From NCBI GenBank assembly GCA_023399465.1, contig JAEWPB010000165.1, positions 1 to 26,434 on the forward strand: DNA of 26,434 bases, written 5' to 3'. The notes beneath the pieces are model-generated. The model worked only from the letters and a program-made list of their open reading frames with translations. It searched no databases and was not told the DNA's origin. Below, in pieces: positions 13,604-21,410 of this stretch (position 1 is its first letter; the number at the start of each line of letters is the position of its first letter). A program made the position numbers and the translations under genes. Source of the stretch: Pseudomonadota bacterium (GTDB taxonomy: Bacteria; Pseudomonadota; Alphaproteobacteria; Rhizobiales; Rhizobiaceae).

Positions 13604-15202
13604 TCAATTCTTCCCGGAAATAAAACCAATGCGCGCACCCGCGGCAACGATTATAATTCCCGCGATTATCAACCAAAAGTTACGCATCCGAGAATGTTCA
13701 TTCCAGAACAGTTCGGGCTTACGAGCAATGGTTGCATTGAGCACCCCTCGTTTGTCAAAATCAAGGCCGGCAACCACACGGCCATAAGAATCGACAACTG
13801 TGGATATTCCGCTATTCGCCCCCCGAATCAGCGGCAGGCCGCTTTCCACTGCCCGTACCCGGGCCTGATGGAAATGCTGGTACGGTCCCGGGCTGTTCCC
13901 GAACCATGCATCATTCGTCAGATTGAGGATCGCGTCGGCCCCCTCGGCCGGCTGTCCGGTCAGCTGCGGGAAGATCGCTTCGTAGCAGATCAGTGGCCAC
14001 AGCTTCAGTCCGTCCGGCAGCGTCAGCATCTGACGTGCTGATGCTGGCGAGAACCCGCCGGGCATGTTGACGACATTGTCGATCCCCCAGTTGCGCAGGA
14101 TATCCTCGAAGGGAACATATTCGCCGAAGGGTACGAGATGGACCTTGTCGGAAGCGCCGATGATCTGCCCCTTGTCATCGATCACGTAGACGGAATTGTA
14201 GTAGCGCGGCGGGATGCCGGCCCCCATTTCCTCGGCGCGCACCGCACCGGCGACGAGGATCTGGCCGTCCTCCAGCACCTCGGCGATCCGGGCGAGCGCG
14301 TCCTGGTTCTGGGTCAGGATGAAGGGGACTGAAGTCTCCGGCCAGACGACGATGTCCGGCCGCTCCCCGCCTTCCTCCGCCGCGCTTCGCGACAGGGCCA
14401 GATGCTCCTCGAAAATGGCGCTGCGCTCCGCATCATCCAGCTTCTGCGCCTGGTCGATCCGCGGCTGCACCAAGCGAATGGTGACAGGCGTATCGTCCGG
14501 CACGGTGGCAGAGAAGGTCAGCCGATAGGCGCCGTAACCCAGATGGGCGGCAAAGAGGGCGGCGGCGATCAGCAGGCCGGGGACCATGCCGCGACGGGTT
14601 CCGATCAGGGCCGGCGCGGCGAACACGAACACCGAAAGCGTCGTCACCCCGAACAGGCCGATCACATGCGCCGACTGCATCATCATCGGAAACGGCATCG
14701 CGCCATAGCCGATGGCATTCCAGGGAAAGCCCGTGGCCACAAAACTGCGAAGCCATTCGGCCAGGCCGAAGCCTGCGGCAAGTGCCGCAATCCGGCCCAT
14801 GCCGTCGGACCAGAACAGGCGGGCGAAGGCGGTCGCCAGACCATAAAAGATCGCCAGCACCGCCGGCAGCCCAAGAATGGCGAAAGGCAGCGCCCAGGCG
14901 AATTCCACGGCCTCGATCATCAGCGCATTGCCGAGCCACCAGAGGCCGGCGACGAAATAGCCAAAGCCGAACAGCCAGCCGGTGACGAAGGCCGGTCGCA
15001 GGCGACCGAGCCACCCGCTCTCGGGATGGCTCGCCGCACCATCGAGCAGCCAGACAAGCAGGGTGAAGGAAACGAAGAGCGCGGCGAAGAACCCGAAGGG
15101 TGGCAGCGCCAGAACCCCGATGGCACCGGCCGCTATCGCCAGAAAAGCGCGCCTGGCGCCCCACAGAAGCATCACCTTGCCCGCAAGCCGTTCCACGCGC
15201 AT
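13604..15202 (-). CDS. lnt: Apolipoprotein N-acyltransferase
   Basis: Inner-membrane enzyme that adds the third acyl chain to the N-terminal Cys of lipoproteins. The 532-residue product has several N-terminal membrane segments, a periplasmic carbon-nitrogen hydrolase domain and a last membrane segment before the C-terminus. The catalytic triad is visible: Glu289 (WPET), Lys353 (DKVHLVPFGEY) and Cys406 (ICYEAIF), spaced much as in E. coli Lnt. The frame stays open to 15337, right at the corC stop. I prefer ATG 15202 (MRVERLAGKV) because the extra 45 residues look non-conserved and a GC-rich hairpin lies inside them; ATG 15211 is an alternative. The S. meliloti equivalent is actA, needed for acid tolerance. 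Confidence 0.93.
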   Translation of the reverse strand: MRVERLAGKVMLLWGARRAFLAIAAGAIGVLALPPFGFFAALFVSFTLLVWLLDGAASHPESGWLGRLRPAFVTGWLFGFGYFVAGLWWLGNALMIEAVEFAWALPFAILGLPAVLAIFYGLATAFARLFWSDGMGRIAALAAGFGLAEWLRSFVATGFPWNAIGYGAMPFPMMMQSAHVIGLFGVTTLSVFVFAAPALIGTRRGMVPGLLIAAALFAAHLGYGAYRLTFSATVPDDTPVTIRLVQPRIDQAQKLDDAERSAIFEEHLALSRSAAEEGGERPDIVVWPETSVPFILTQNQDALARIAEVLEDGQILVAGAVRAEEMGAGIPPRYYNSVYVIDDKGQIIGASDKVHLVPFGEYVPFEDILRNWGIDNVVNMPGGFSPASARQMLTLPDGLKLWPLICYEAIFPQLTGQPAEGADAILNLTNDAWFGNSPGPYQHFHQARVRAVESGLPLIRGANSGISTVVDSYGRVVAGLDFDKRGVLNATIARKPELFWNEHSRMRNFWLIIAGIIIVAAGARIGFISGKN

Positions 15203-15279
15203 CCCCTTCATCTCGCCCGAATCAATGGCGACCAGTGTTTCAAAGTTCGCGCCATTTGTCGTGTGAAGCACATGCGCGA

Positions 15280-15305
15280 ACGCCCGGCGCGATTGCACCG
15301 GGCGT
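15280..15305 (-). repeat. GC-rich hairpin between corC and lnt
   Basis: ACGCCCGG (15280-15287) and CCGGGCGT (15298-15305) form a perfect 8-bp stem with a 10-nt loop. No T run follows on the minus strand, so it is not a classic terminator; it may be a processing or attenuation hairpin in the operon. Confidence 0.45.
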
Positions 15306-15336
15306 CGTTGTTCATTCCAGAGCGAGCCTTGCGGCA

Positions 15337-16518
15337 TCAGTTCAAGGTGCCGGCACCGTTGCTGTCGGTGGTCGGATGGGCCTCTGCATCCGGGTGAGAG
15401 GCTTCGCCGGCGGTGGCGCCGCCTTCGCCTTCGCCCTTGGCGGGACGGCGGCGAACAGCCGTATGGCGCTTGCGCAGGATTCGTACCCGCTTGATGCGTC
15501 GCGGATCGGCATCGAGAATATGGAACTCGAATCCCGGGAGAGCCTGAACCACCTCGCCGCGAACGGGAATGCGACCGAGCAGCGAGAAGATCAGGCCGCC
15601 GAGCGTGTCGACTTCCTCGGCATGTTCCTGCACGTCGAAATCCGGGCCGATCGCGGCCGCAATTTCATCGAGCTCGACGCGGGCGTCGGCGACGAACACG
15701 TCTTCGGAGACCCGGGTGAACATCGCCTCTTCGTCGTCGTGCTCGTCCTCGATATCGCCGACGACCATCTCGACGATGTCCTCGTGCGAGGCAAGGCCAT
15801 CAGTCCCGCCATATTCGTCGATCACCAGCGCCATCTGCGTGCGGTTCGCCTGCATGCGTTGCAGGAGATCGGAGGCGAGCATGGAGGGTGGCACGAACAG
15901 CACCTGACGGATGATGCCGGCCTCGACCACGGTCTTGTCGAGGTCGACGCGGCCGAGGTCGAAATTCGCCTTGGCAGCGCGCGTGCTCTTTTCCTGCTTG
16001 TCTGCGGGGGCCGGCGACGCCGGCGGCTTCGACCCGTTGCGACGCTTGTTGCGCGCCTGCTTGGTCACATAGGCGAGCAGGTCGCGGATATGCACCATGC
16101 CGCGCGGATCATCGAGCGTCTCGCAATAGACCGGCATGCGCGAGCGGCCGGATTCCTCGAAAAGGATCATCAGTTCGCCGATGGTGATGTTCTGGTCCAC
16201 CGCCTCGATGTCGGCGCGCGGTACCATCACGTCTTCGACGCGGACCTCGCGGAAGCGCAGGATATTGTGCAGCATCGCCTTTTCTTCGGGCGAGAAGGCA
16301 TCGCTGCGAGCATCCTCGGTCAGCAGCGCATCAGCCAGATCCTCGCGCAGCCTCGAACCCGAGGCCGGGCGCCAGATGCGCGCCGCGCGGGTCCAGAACG
16401 ATGCGTGGGACTTGCCGCTTGTGTCGTGTTTTGATGACGGACTGCTTCCCTCTTCTGAAGAGGAAGCGCCCGAGGCGTCCTTGGCCTCTCGGGCCGTGTT
16501 TGTCGAAGTGTCGCTCAT
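15337..16518 (-). CDS. corC: CBS-domain protein of the CorC/HlyC (TlyC) family
   Basis: Soluble 393-residue protein. After a low-complexity Ser/Glu-rich N-terminus (1-40) comes a paired CBS region (VEDVMVPRADIEAVD to about residue 270, interrupted by a charged linker near 165-185). A transporter-associated C-terminal domain follows (VSEDVFVADARVELDEIAA ... VDTLGGLIFSLLGRIP), then a basic, then acidic tail. CBS pairs usually bind adenine nucleotides. The family was named for magnesium/cobalt efflux and hemolysin, but the DUF21 membrane domain of full transporters is absent here. Gene order ybeY-corC-lnt is conserved widely, suggesting an envelope or ribosome link. The start at ATG 16518 lies 12 nt after the ybeY stop. 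Confidence 0.9.
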   Translation of the reverse strand: MSDTSTNTAREAKDASGASSSEEGSSPSSKHDTSGKSHASFWTRAARIWRPASGSRLREDLADALLTEDARSDAFSPEEKAMLHNILRFREVRVEDVMVPRADIEAVDQNITIGELMILFEESGRSRMPVYCETLDDPRGMVHIRDLLAYVTKQARNKRRNGSKPPASPAPADKQEKSTRAAKANFDLGRVDLDKTVVEAGIIRQVLFVPPSMLASDLLQRMQANRTQMALVIDEYGGTDGLASHEDIVEMVVGDIEDEHDDEEAMFTRVSEDVFVADARVELDEIAAAIGPDFDVQEHAEEVDTLGGLIFSLLGRIPVRGEVVQALPGFEFHILDADPRRIKRVRILRKRHTAVRRRPAKGEGEGGATAGEASHPDAEAHPTTDSNGAGTLN

Positions 16519-16530
16519 GGTTCCAAACTG

Positions 16531-17037
16531 TCAGGCCGGCTCTTGGCCGGCATAGGGATCAGATAGGCCTAGCGTGGCCAAAATGCGAGTCTCCAGCCCT
16601 TCCATGATCTCCGCTTCTTCGCGATCCATGTGATCGTAGCCGAAGAGATGCAGAAATCCATGGACCATAAGGTGTGTGAGATGGTCGTCGAAACTCTTTT
16701 CGAGCTCGACAGCCTCGCGCGCCACCGTTTCCCGGGCAATGACGATATCACCGAGCATCGGCCCGGGCTTGCCGCCCGGCACCAGCGGATAGGCGGGGAA
16801 GGATAGCACGTTGGTCGGCTTGTCCTGGTCGCGCCATTCGGCGTTGATCTCGCGGATCGAGGCGTCATCGGTGAAAACCAGCGACACTTCCGTCGGCATC
16901 GGCGGAAAGGGCTGCCCTTCGTTCCCGGCAAGATAGCCGGCGGCCGCGCCGAGCACCCGTGTGCTCATTGTCTCGAGGACCGGCTCGCTCGGCCAGTCCC
17001 CTTCTTCGATGCTGATTTGAATGTCCAGTTCCGGCAT
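16531..17037 (-). CDS. ybeY: Endoribonuclease YbeY (rRNA maturation factor)
   Basis: Metal-dependent single-strand endoribonuclease involved in 16S rRNA 3' end maturation and ribosome quality control. The 168-residue product carries the zinc-binding signature HGFLHLFGYDHMD near residues 123-135, with three His ligands. VLSFPAYP and LGDIVIA are other family blocks. I use ATG 17037 (MPELDIQIS), which has GGAAA upstream and matches family N-termini. A GTG at 17073 in the same frame would add 12 residues and overlap the end of phoH by 20 nt. Placement directly after phoH and before corC is the common bacterial order. Confidence 0.95.
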   Translation of the reverse strand: MPELDIQISIEEGDWPSEPVLETMSTRVLGAAAGYLAGNEGQPFPPMPTEVSLVFTDDASIREINAEWRDQDKPTNVLSFPAYPLVPGGKPGPMLGDIVIARETVAREAVELEKSFDDHLTHLMVHGFLHLFGYDHMDREEAEIMEGLETRILATLGLSDPYAGQEPA

Positions 17038-17053
17038 GGTCTCGGTTTCCGGC

Positions 17054-18109
17054 TTACCGGTCACCCTGCTCACTTTCGTCGGAGATTGCGTATTCGGCGT
17101 CGTAAGCCTTTACGATCCGCGCCACAAGGGCGTGACGCACGACATCCTTGTCGCTGAAGCGGACGGTCGAGACACCCTCGACCCCCTTCAGGATGGCAAG
17201 CGCTTCCACCAGCCCGGACTTGACACCACGCGGCAGGTCGATCTGGCTCGGATCGCCCGTGACGATCATCCGCGCATTTTCGCCAAGACGCGTCAGGAAC
17301 ATTTTCATCTGCATCGACGTGGTGTTCTGCGCCTCGTCGAGGATGACGGCGGCATTCGCGAGCGTGCGTCCGCGCATGAAGGCCAGCGGCGCGATCTCGA
17401 TGACGCCGGCAGTAATCGCGCGTTCGACCTTGTCGCCCGGCATCATGTCGTAGAGTGCGTCATAGAGCGGGCGAAGATAGGGATCGACCTTCTCCTTCAT
17501 GTCGCCCGGCAGAAAGCCGAGACGCTCGCCGGCTTCGACCGCGGGACGGGAAAGGATGATGCGATCGACGACACCGCGCTCCAGCAGCTGCGCGGCATGA
17601 GCCACGGCGAGATAGGTCTTACCGGTACCGGCCGGGCCGACACCGAAGACCAGTTCGGAGCGCTCCATCGCCCGCATATAGGCGTCCTGCACCGGCGTGC
17701 GGGCAACGATGGTCTTCTTGCGAGTGGAGATTTGCGACATGGTGAGCTTAGCCTTGCGCTCCATGGTCGGCAGCGTCAGCTGGTCATCCGCGGCCACTGC
17801 CATGCGGATGGCTCCCTCGACATCCGAAGTCTCGACCGAACCGCCCTTCTGCAAGCGTTCGTAGAGATGGTCGAGAGCGCGGCGAGCCTGGTTGGTCGCC
17901 ACGACATCGCCGGAAATCGACACGGAATTGCCGCGCGGCCGGGCTTCGACGTGAAGCCGCTGCTCCAGAAGCTTGAGGTTCTGGTCGAACTGGCCAAAGA
18001 GCTCGCTGGCGTAGCGATTGTTCTCGAACGTCAAGACGAAATGGTTGGCGTCGGTCGCAGCGGTACGGGGTTGGCGCGATGATGAAGTAACCAAATCTGG
18101 TCCGTTCAA
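17054..18109 (-). CDS. phoH: PhoH family ATPase (PhoH-like protein)
   Basis: Cytoplasmic P-loop NTPase related to the N-terminal half of superfamily I helicases, linked to RNA metabolism with YbeY. The product has 351 residues: an N-terminal KH-like region, then the PhoH domain with Walker A GPAGTGKT (about 158-165), SRPAVEAGERLGFLPGD, Walker B ILDEAQN (Asp258-Glu259) and VTGDPSQIDLP. There is no in-frame ATG at the N-terminus. I choose TTG 18109 (LNGPDLV read as Met) because a perfect AGGAG lies nine bases before it; another TTG at 18130 has no such site. It is followed closely by ybeY. Confidence 0.94.
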   Translation of the reverse strand: MNGPDLVTSSSRQPRTAATDANHFVLTFENNRYASELFGQFDQNLKLLEQRLHVEARPRGNSVSISGDVVATNQARRALDHLYERLQKGGSVETSDVEGAIRMAVAADDQLTLPTMERKAKLTMSQISTRKKTIVARTPVQDAYMRAMERSELVFGVGPAGTGKTYLAVAHAAQLLERGVVDRIILSRPAVEAGERLGFLPGDMKEKVDPYLRPLYDALYDMMPGDKVERAITAGVIEIAPLAFMRGRTLANAAVILDEAQNTTSMQMKMFLTRLGENARMIVTGDPSQIDLPRGVKSGLVEALAILKGVEGVSTVRFSDKDVVRHALVARIVKAYDAEYAISDESEQGDR

Positions 18110-18118
18110 GCGGTCAGG

Positions 18119-18123
18119 CTCCT
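18119..18123 (-). promoter_or_regulatory. Ribosome binding site that decides the phoH TTG start
   Basis: AGGAG on the minus strand, nine bases before the TTG at 18109-18107. It supports initiation at this rare codon over the upstream TTG at 18130. Confidence 0.65.
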
Positions 18124-18154
18124 GTTTCAATGCCCCATTGGCCCTAGTCTAACC

Positions 18155-19552
18155 TCATGCCACCTCGGCAAACAAGCTGTTCGGGCCGGTACCTGTGATT
18201 CGCACGGTAATAATGTCACCGATTTGCGATGATTTTGCATCAACATTCACCGACTGCAACCAGGGCGAACGGCCGATGAGCTGGCCCGGCATCCGGCCCG
18301 GCTTTTCCAGCAGCAGGTCGATGACCTTGCCGACGCAGCCTTCGGCGAATTCGTGCTGCTGCTTCAGCAGCAGGGCCTGCAGCCGCTCGAGACGTTCCGC
18401 CTTGACCTCTTCGGGGACCTGGTTGTCCAGCTCGGCGCCGGGGGTACCGGGACGGGTGGAGTACTTGAACGAGAAGGCCTGGGCGTAACGGACCGCCTCA
18501 ACCACCTTCAGCGTGTCCTCGAAATCGGCATCGGTCTCGCCGGGGAAGCCGACGATGAAGTCGCCCGAGATTGCAATGTCAGGGCGCATGCCGCGGATGC
18601 GCTCGATCAGAGCAAGATACTCCGCAGCCGTATGGCGGCGGTTCATCGCCTTGAGGATGCGGTCGGATCCGGACTGCACCGGCAGGTGCAGATAGGGCAT
18701 GAGCATCCTGAGGTCGCGGTGGGCCTCGATCAGGCGATCGTCCATGTCGCGCGGATGACTGGTCGTGTAGCGCAGGCGGGCCAGGCCGGGGATCTCCGCA
18801 AGGCGATAGAGAAGATCGCCGAGGCCCCACTCCGCACCATCAGGACCGGCACCGTGCCAGGCATTGACGTTCTGGCCGAGAAGCGTGATCTCGCGCACGC
18901 CGCCATCGACCAGCTTTCGTGCCTCGTCGACGATCTGGGCAACCGGTCGCGAAACCTCCGAACCGCGGGTATAGGGCACCACGCAGAAAGTGCAGAACTT
19001 GTCGCAGCCTTCCTGCACGGTCAGGAATGCGGTGACGCCACGCGCGCGGATCTTGGCCTTGTCGGTATCGGGAAGATGTTCGAACTTGTCCTCGATCGCG
19101 TATTCCGTCTCCACCACCCGTTCGCCATCCTTGGCGCGGCGCAATGCCTCCGGCAGGCGGTGATAGGTCTGCGGGCCGACGACCACATCGACCGAAGGAG
19201 CCCGGCGCAGGATCTCCTCGCCTTCCGCCTGAGCGACGCAGCCGGTGACGCCGATCATGAATTCCCGGCCTTCCGCCGTCCGCTGCTTCTTCATCTCGCG
19301 CAGCCGGCCGAGCGCAGAATAGACCTTCTCTGCGGCCTTCTCGCGGATATGGCAGGTGTTGAGCAACACGAGGTCCGCGTCCTGCATGTCTTCCGTCGGC
19401 TCATAGCCGTCGCGGGCCAGGGCATCGGCCATGCGCCCGGAATCGTAGACGTTCATCTGGCAGCCATAGGTCTTGATGAACACCTTGCGGCTGTTGGCGC
19501 CGTCGCGAACGGGAGTTTCCGGGGCGGAAAGAATAGCGGGGTCTTGGCTCAT
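18155..19552 (-). CDS. miaB: tRNA-2-methylthio-N6-dimethylallyladenosine synthase
   Basis: Radical-SAM methylthiotransferase that adds the 2-methylthio group to i6A37 of tRNAs reading UNN codons. The product has 465 residues. The N-terminal UPF0004 domain holds the auxiliary cluster cysteines Cys31 (YGCQMN), Cys67 (NTCHIREKA) and Cys105 (TGCVAQ). The radical-SAM motif CxxxCxxC is Cys183, Cys187, Cys190 (EGCDKFCTFC). A TRAM domain ends the protein. YGCQMNVYDS and SGSDRILKAMNRRHT point to MiaB rather than RimO. The start is ATG 19552. phoH begins 45 nt after its stop. A terminator separates it from olsA upstream, so it probably has its own promoter near 19560-19590. Confidence 0.96.
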   Translation of the reverse strand: MSQDPAILSAPETPVRDGANSRKVFIKTYGCQMNVYDSGRMADALARDGYEPTEDMQDADLVLLNTCHIREKAAEKVYSALGRLREMKKQRTAEGREFMIGVTGCVAQAEGEEILRRAPSVDVVVGPQTYHRLPEALRRAKDGERVVETEYAIEDKFEHLPDTDKAKIRARGVTAFLTVQEGCDKFCTFCVVPYTRGSEVSRPVAQIVDEARKLVDGGVREITLLGQNVNAWHGAGPDGAEWGLGDLLYRLAEIPGLARLRYTTSHPRDMDDRLIEAHRDLRMLMPYLHLPVQSGSDRILKAMNRRHTAAEYLALIERIRGMRPDIAISGDFIVGFPGETDADFEDTLKVVEAVRYAQAFSFKYSTRPGTPGAELDNQVPEEVKAERLERLQALLLKQQHEFAEGCVGKVIDLLLEKPGRMPGQLIGRSPWLQSVNVDAKSSQIGDIITVRITGTGPNSLFAEVA

Positions 19553-19585
19553 GGCCGCTATTTAGAGCTTTTTCAGCCGAGAGAA

Positions 19586-19612
19586 AACAAAAAATGCGAC
19601 CTGCCGGAGGTC
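19586..19612 (-). terminator. Intrinsic terminator overlapping the olsA stop codon
   Basis: GACCT (19598-19602) pairs with AGGTC (19608-19612) across a 5-nt loop, and on the minus strand the hairpin is followed by a run of six T. The stem includes the first bases of the TGA at 19611-19613, so termination occurs right at the end of translation. The stem is short, and some read-through into miaB is possible. Confidence 0.65.
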
Positions 19613-20408
19613 AGGGCTCGCCGCGTCCGCGCAGGTGCCCGTCGAGCATGCGGCGGATGCGATGCTCCACCACCGCGCTTACCTCCTTGCGCTTGCTCGT
19701 CGCGTCGTAATCGACTGTCGGGCCGAAATGGACATCGACATCGAGCGCGCCCGTCTTGAGCACGCCGAGAAGGTGCGGCATCAGCCCAATATCCCCGGGC
19801 CAGGAAGCGACCGGCCGGTGGTAGCGCCCCATCACCATGCCGTGAATGCGAGTATAGGCAATCGCCACCGGCTGCACGTGCACCATGCCCGAGGGCGAGT
19901 GCGGCACAGCAGAGGCCGCCGCGCCAAACAGGGACGACTTGACCTCGAGCATGCGGTTGCCGTCCGAGGTCGTTCCCTCAGGGAACAGCACGACGATCTC
20001 GCCGTCAATCAGCCGGGCCGCGATCTCGTTCACCTGGTCCCCGGTACGGCGCTTCTGCTCGCGCTCTACGAAAATGCACTTCTGCATCTTCGCAAGCGCA
20101 CCGAACACCGGCCAGCGACGCACATCCGACTTGGCGATGAACACGACGTCGGCAATGGCGCCCAGCACCATGATATCCTGCCAAGAGGCGTGATTGGCGG
20201 CGATCAGCAGCGGCCGACGGGTATCGACCTCACCGTGCACGGTAATACGCAGGCCAATAAGACCGACCACGATGCGATGCCACAAGCGCGGAATGCGCCG
20301 CCGAAGCCTCAGGTCGAGCGCCAGGCTCGCCAGCTGAATGGGCGCTAGCACCGCGGTCAAGCCCGTGATGGCAACCGCAACAAAGGCGATCCGCAGCCAG
20401 GCGATCAT
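19611..20408 (-). CDS. olsA: PlsC-type acyltransferase, probable lyso-ornithine lipid O-acyltransferase
   Basis: Membrane-associated acyltransferase of 265 residues. An N-terminal hydrophobic segment (about 3-30) precedes the catalytic motif NHASWQD (HX4D), the acyl-acceptor block CIFVERE and FPEGTTSDGNRM. This is the PlsC/LPLAT family. In rhizobia the member lying next to miaB and the mur gene is, as I recall, OlsA, which uses acyl-ACP to complete ornithine lipids, phosphorus-free membrane lipids made under phosphate limitation. Lysophosphatidate acylation (PlsC) is the alternative, and sequence alone does not decide it. The start is ATG 20408. The mur stop is 30 nt upstream, so the two may share a transcript. 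Confidence 0.85.
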   Translation of the reverse strand: MIAWLRIAFVAVAITGLTAVLAPIQLASLALDLRLRRRIPRLWHRIVVGLIGLRITVHGEVDTRRPLLIAANHASWQDIMVLGAIADVVFIAKSDVRRWPVFGALAKMQKCIFVEREQKRRTGDQVNEIAARLIDGEIVVLFPEGTTSDGNRMLEVKSSLFGAAASAVPHSPSGMVHVQPVAIAYTRIHGMVMGRYHRPVASWPGDIGLMPHLLGVLKTGALDVDVHFGPTVDYDATSKRKEVSAVVEHRIRRMLDGHLRGRGEP

Positions 20409-20438
20409 CGCTAGGCTCCCCTGGCTGCCGACATGAGG

Positions 20439-20867
20439 TCAGCGCTCGTCTTTACGAAGCGGCACGCCGTACAGTTCAAGGCGATGATCCACGAGCTTGA
20501 AACCGTGCTCGCGCGCAATGCGTTCCTGCAACGCCTCGATTTCCGGCGAATGGAACTCGATCACCACACCCGACTTCAGATCGATCAGGTGATCGTGATG
20601 CTCTTCGGGTACTGTCTCATAACGGGCACGGCCGTCCCGGAACTCATGGCGCTCGATGATGCCGGCATCCTCGAACAGCTTCACGGTCCGGTACACGGTC
20701 GAGATCGAGATTTTCGCGTCAACCATGACGGAACGACGATAGAGCTCCTCCACATCCGGATGATCCTCCGACTCTTCCAGGATGCGTGCAATGATCCTGC
20801 GCTGCTCGGTCATTCGCATGCCGCGTTCAGCGCAGAGCTCCTCGAGCGATTTCGCTAGACCTGCCAT
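20439..20867 (-). CDS. mur: Fur-family regulator, probably the manganese regulator Mur
   Basis: Metal-responsive repressor of 142 residues. The winged-helix domain (about 1-80: MRMTEQRRIIARILEE, ISISTVYRTVKLFEDAGII) is followed by a dimerisation domain with the metal-ligand cluster HHDHLIDLKSG. The CxxC pairs that hold structural zinc in many Fur proteins are absent; the only Cys is near the N-terminus. In Rhizobiaceae the Fur-like protein acts as Mur, repressing manganese uptake, while RirA and Irr handle iron. Starting at ATG 20867 (MAGLAKSLEEL) is preferred; an in-frame TTG six codons upstream is possible. It lies between rimI and olsA with short gaps. Confidence 0.9.
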   Translation of the reverse strand: MAGLAKSLEELCAERGMRMTEQRRIIARILEESEDHPDVEELYRRSVMVDAKISISTVYRTVKLFEDAGIIERHEFRDGRARYETVPEEHHDHLIDLKSGVVIEFHSPEIEALQERIAREHGFKLVDHRLELYGVPLRKDER

Positions 20868-20913
20868 GGTGTTCGCTTTCCTCAAGTATTCTAGTCAACT
20901 TAAGACACCGGAA

Positions 20914-21408
20914 CTAGCGAAGATCACGCTTCATGACAAGCGCCGTGGATTTTACCCCGTTCTTGTCGGCATAATAGGCCGGTCGCTCCCCAACTTTCTG
21001 AAAACCGAGCTTGCGATAAAGACCGAGCGCGGCGGTATTGCCGTCGTCGACTTCCAGGAACATGCTGTCCCCGCCCCTCGCGCTGGCTTCGCGCATGGCC
21101 GCCTGCATCAGGCGCCAGCCGAGACCGGAACGGGACAATCTCGCATTGACCGCGATGGTGAGGATTTCCGCCTCGCCGCCGGCTTCGCGGGCGAGCACGA
21201 AACCCGACAACGGCTGCCGGAAGAGGCCGTTGGTCTGGCGCGCGACAAAGCCGAAGACGGCCGACTGCATCAGAAGTGCGTGAAATTCGCCGTCGCCCCA
21301 CGGCTTCGAGAAGCGCTCGCCATGCAAGCCCGACATCGCCGGGCAATCCTCGCTCTCCATCGCTACGATTTCAAATTCGGGCTTTCTGGAGAGGTAGGAT
21401 TCAAGCAT
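20914..21408 (-). CDS. rimI: Ribosomal-protein-alanine N-acetyltransferase (GNAT family)
   Basis: GNAT acetyltransferase of 164 residues that in E. coli acetylates the N-terminus of ribosomal protein S18. The acetyl-CoA-binding motif A is SRSGLGWRLMQAAM (R/QxxGxG/A type), preceded by a beta strand AEILTIAVN and followed by the motif B segment NTAALGLYRKLGFQKVGERPAYY. Its start (ATG 21408) lies two bases after the tsaB stop, the usual tsaB-rimI coupling. Acceptor specificity is inferred from that context. Confidence 0.92.
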   Translation of the reverse strand: MLESYLSRKPEFEIVAMESEDCPAMSGLHGERFSKPWGDGEFHALLMQSAVFGFVARQTNGLFRQPLSGFVLAREAGGEAEILTIAVNARLSRSGLGWRLMQAAMREASARGGDSMFLEVDDGNTAALGLYRKLGFQKVGERPAYYADKNGVKSTALVMKRDLR

Positions 21409-21410
21409 GG

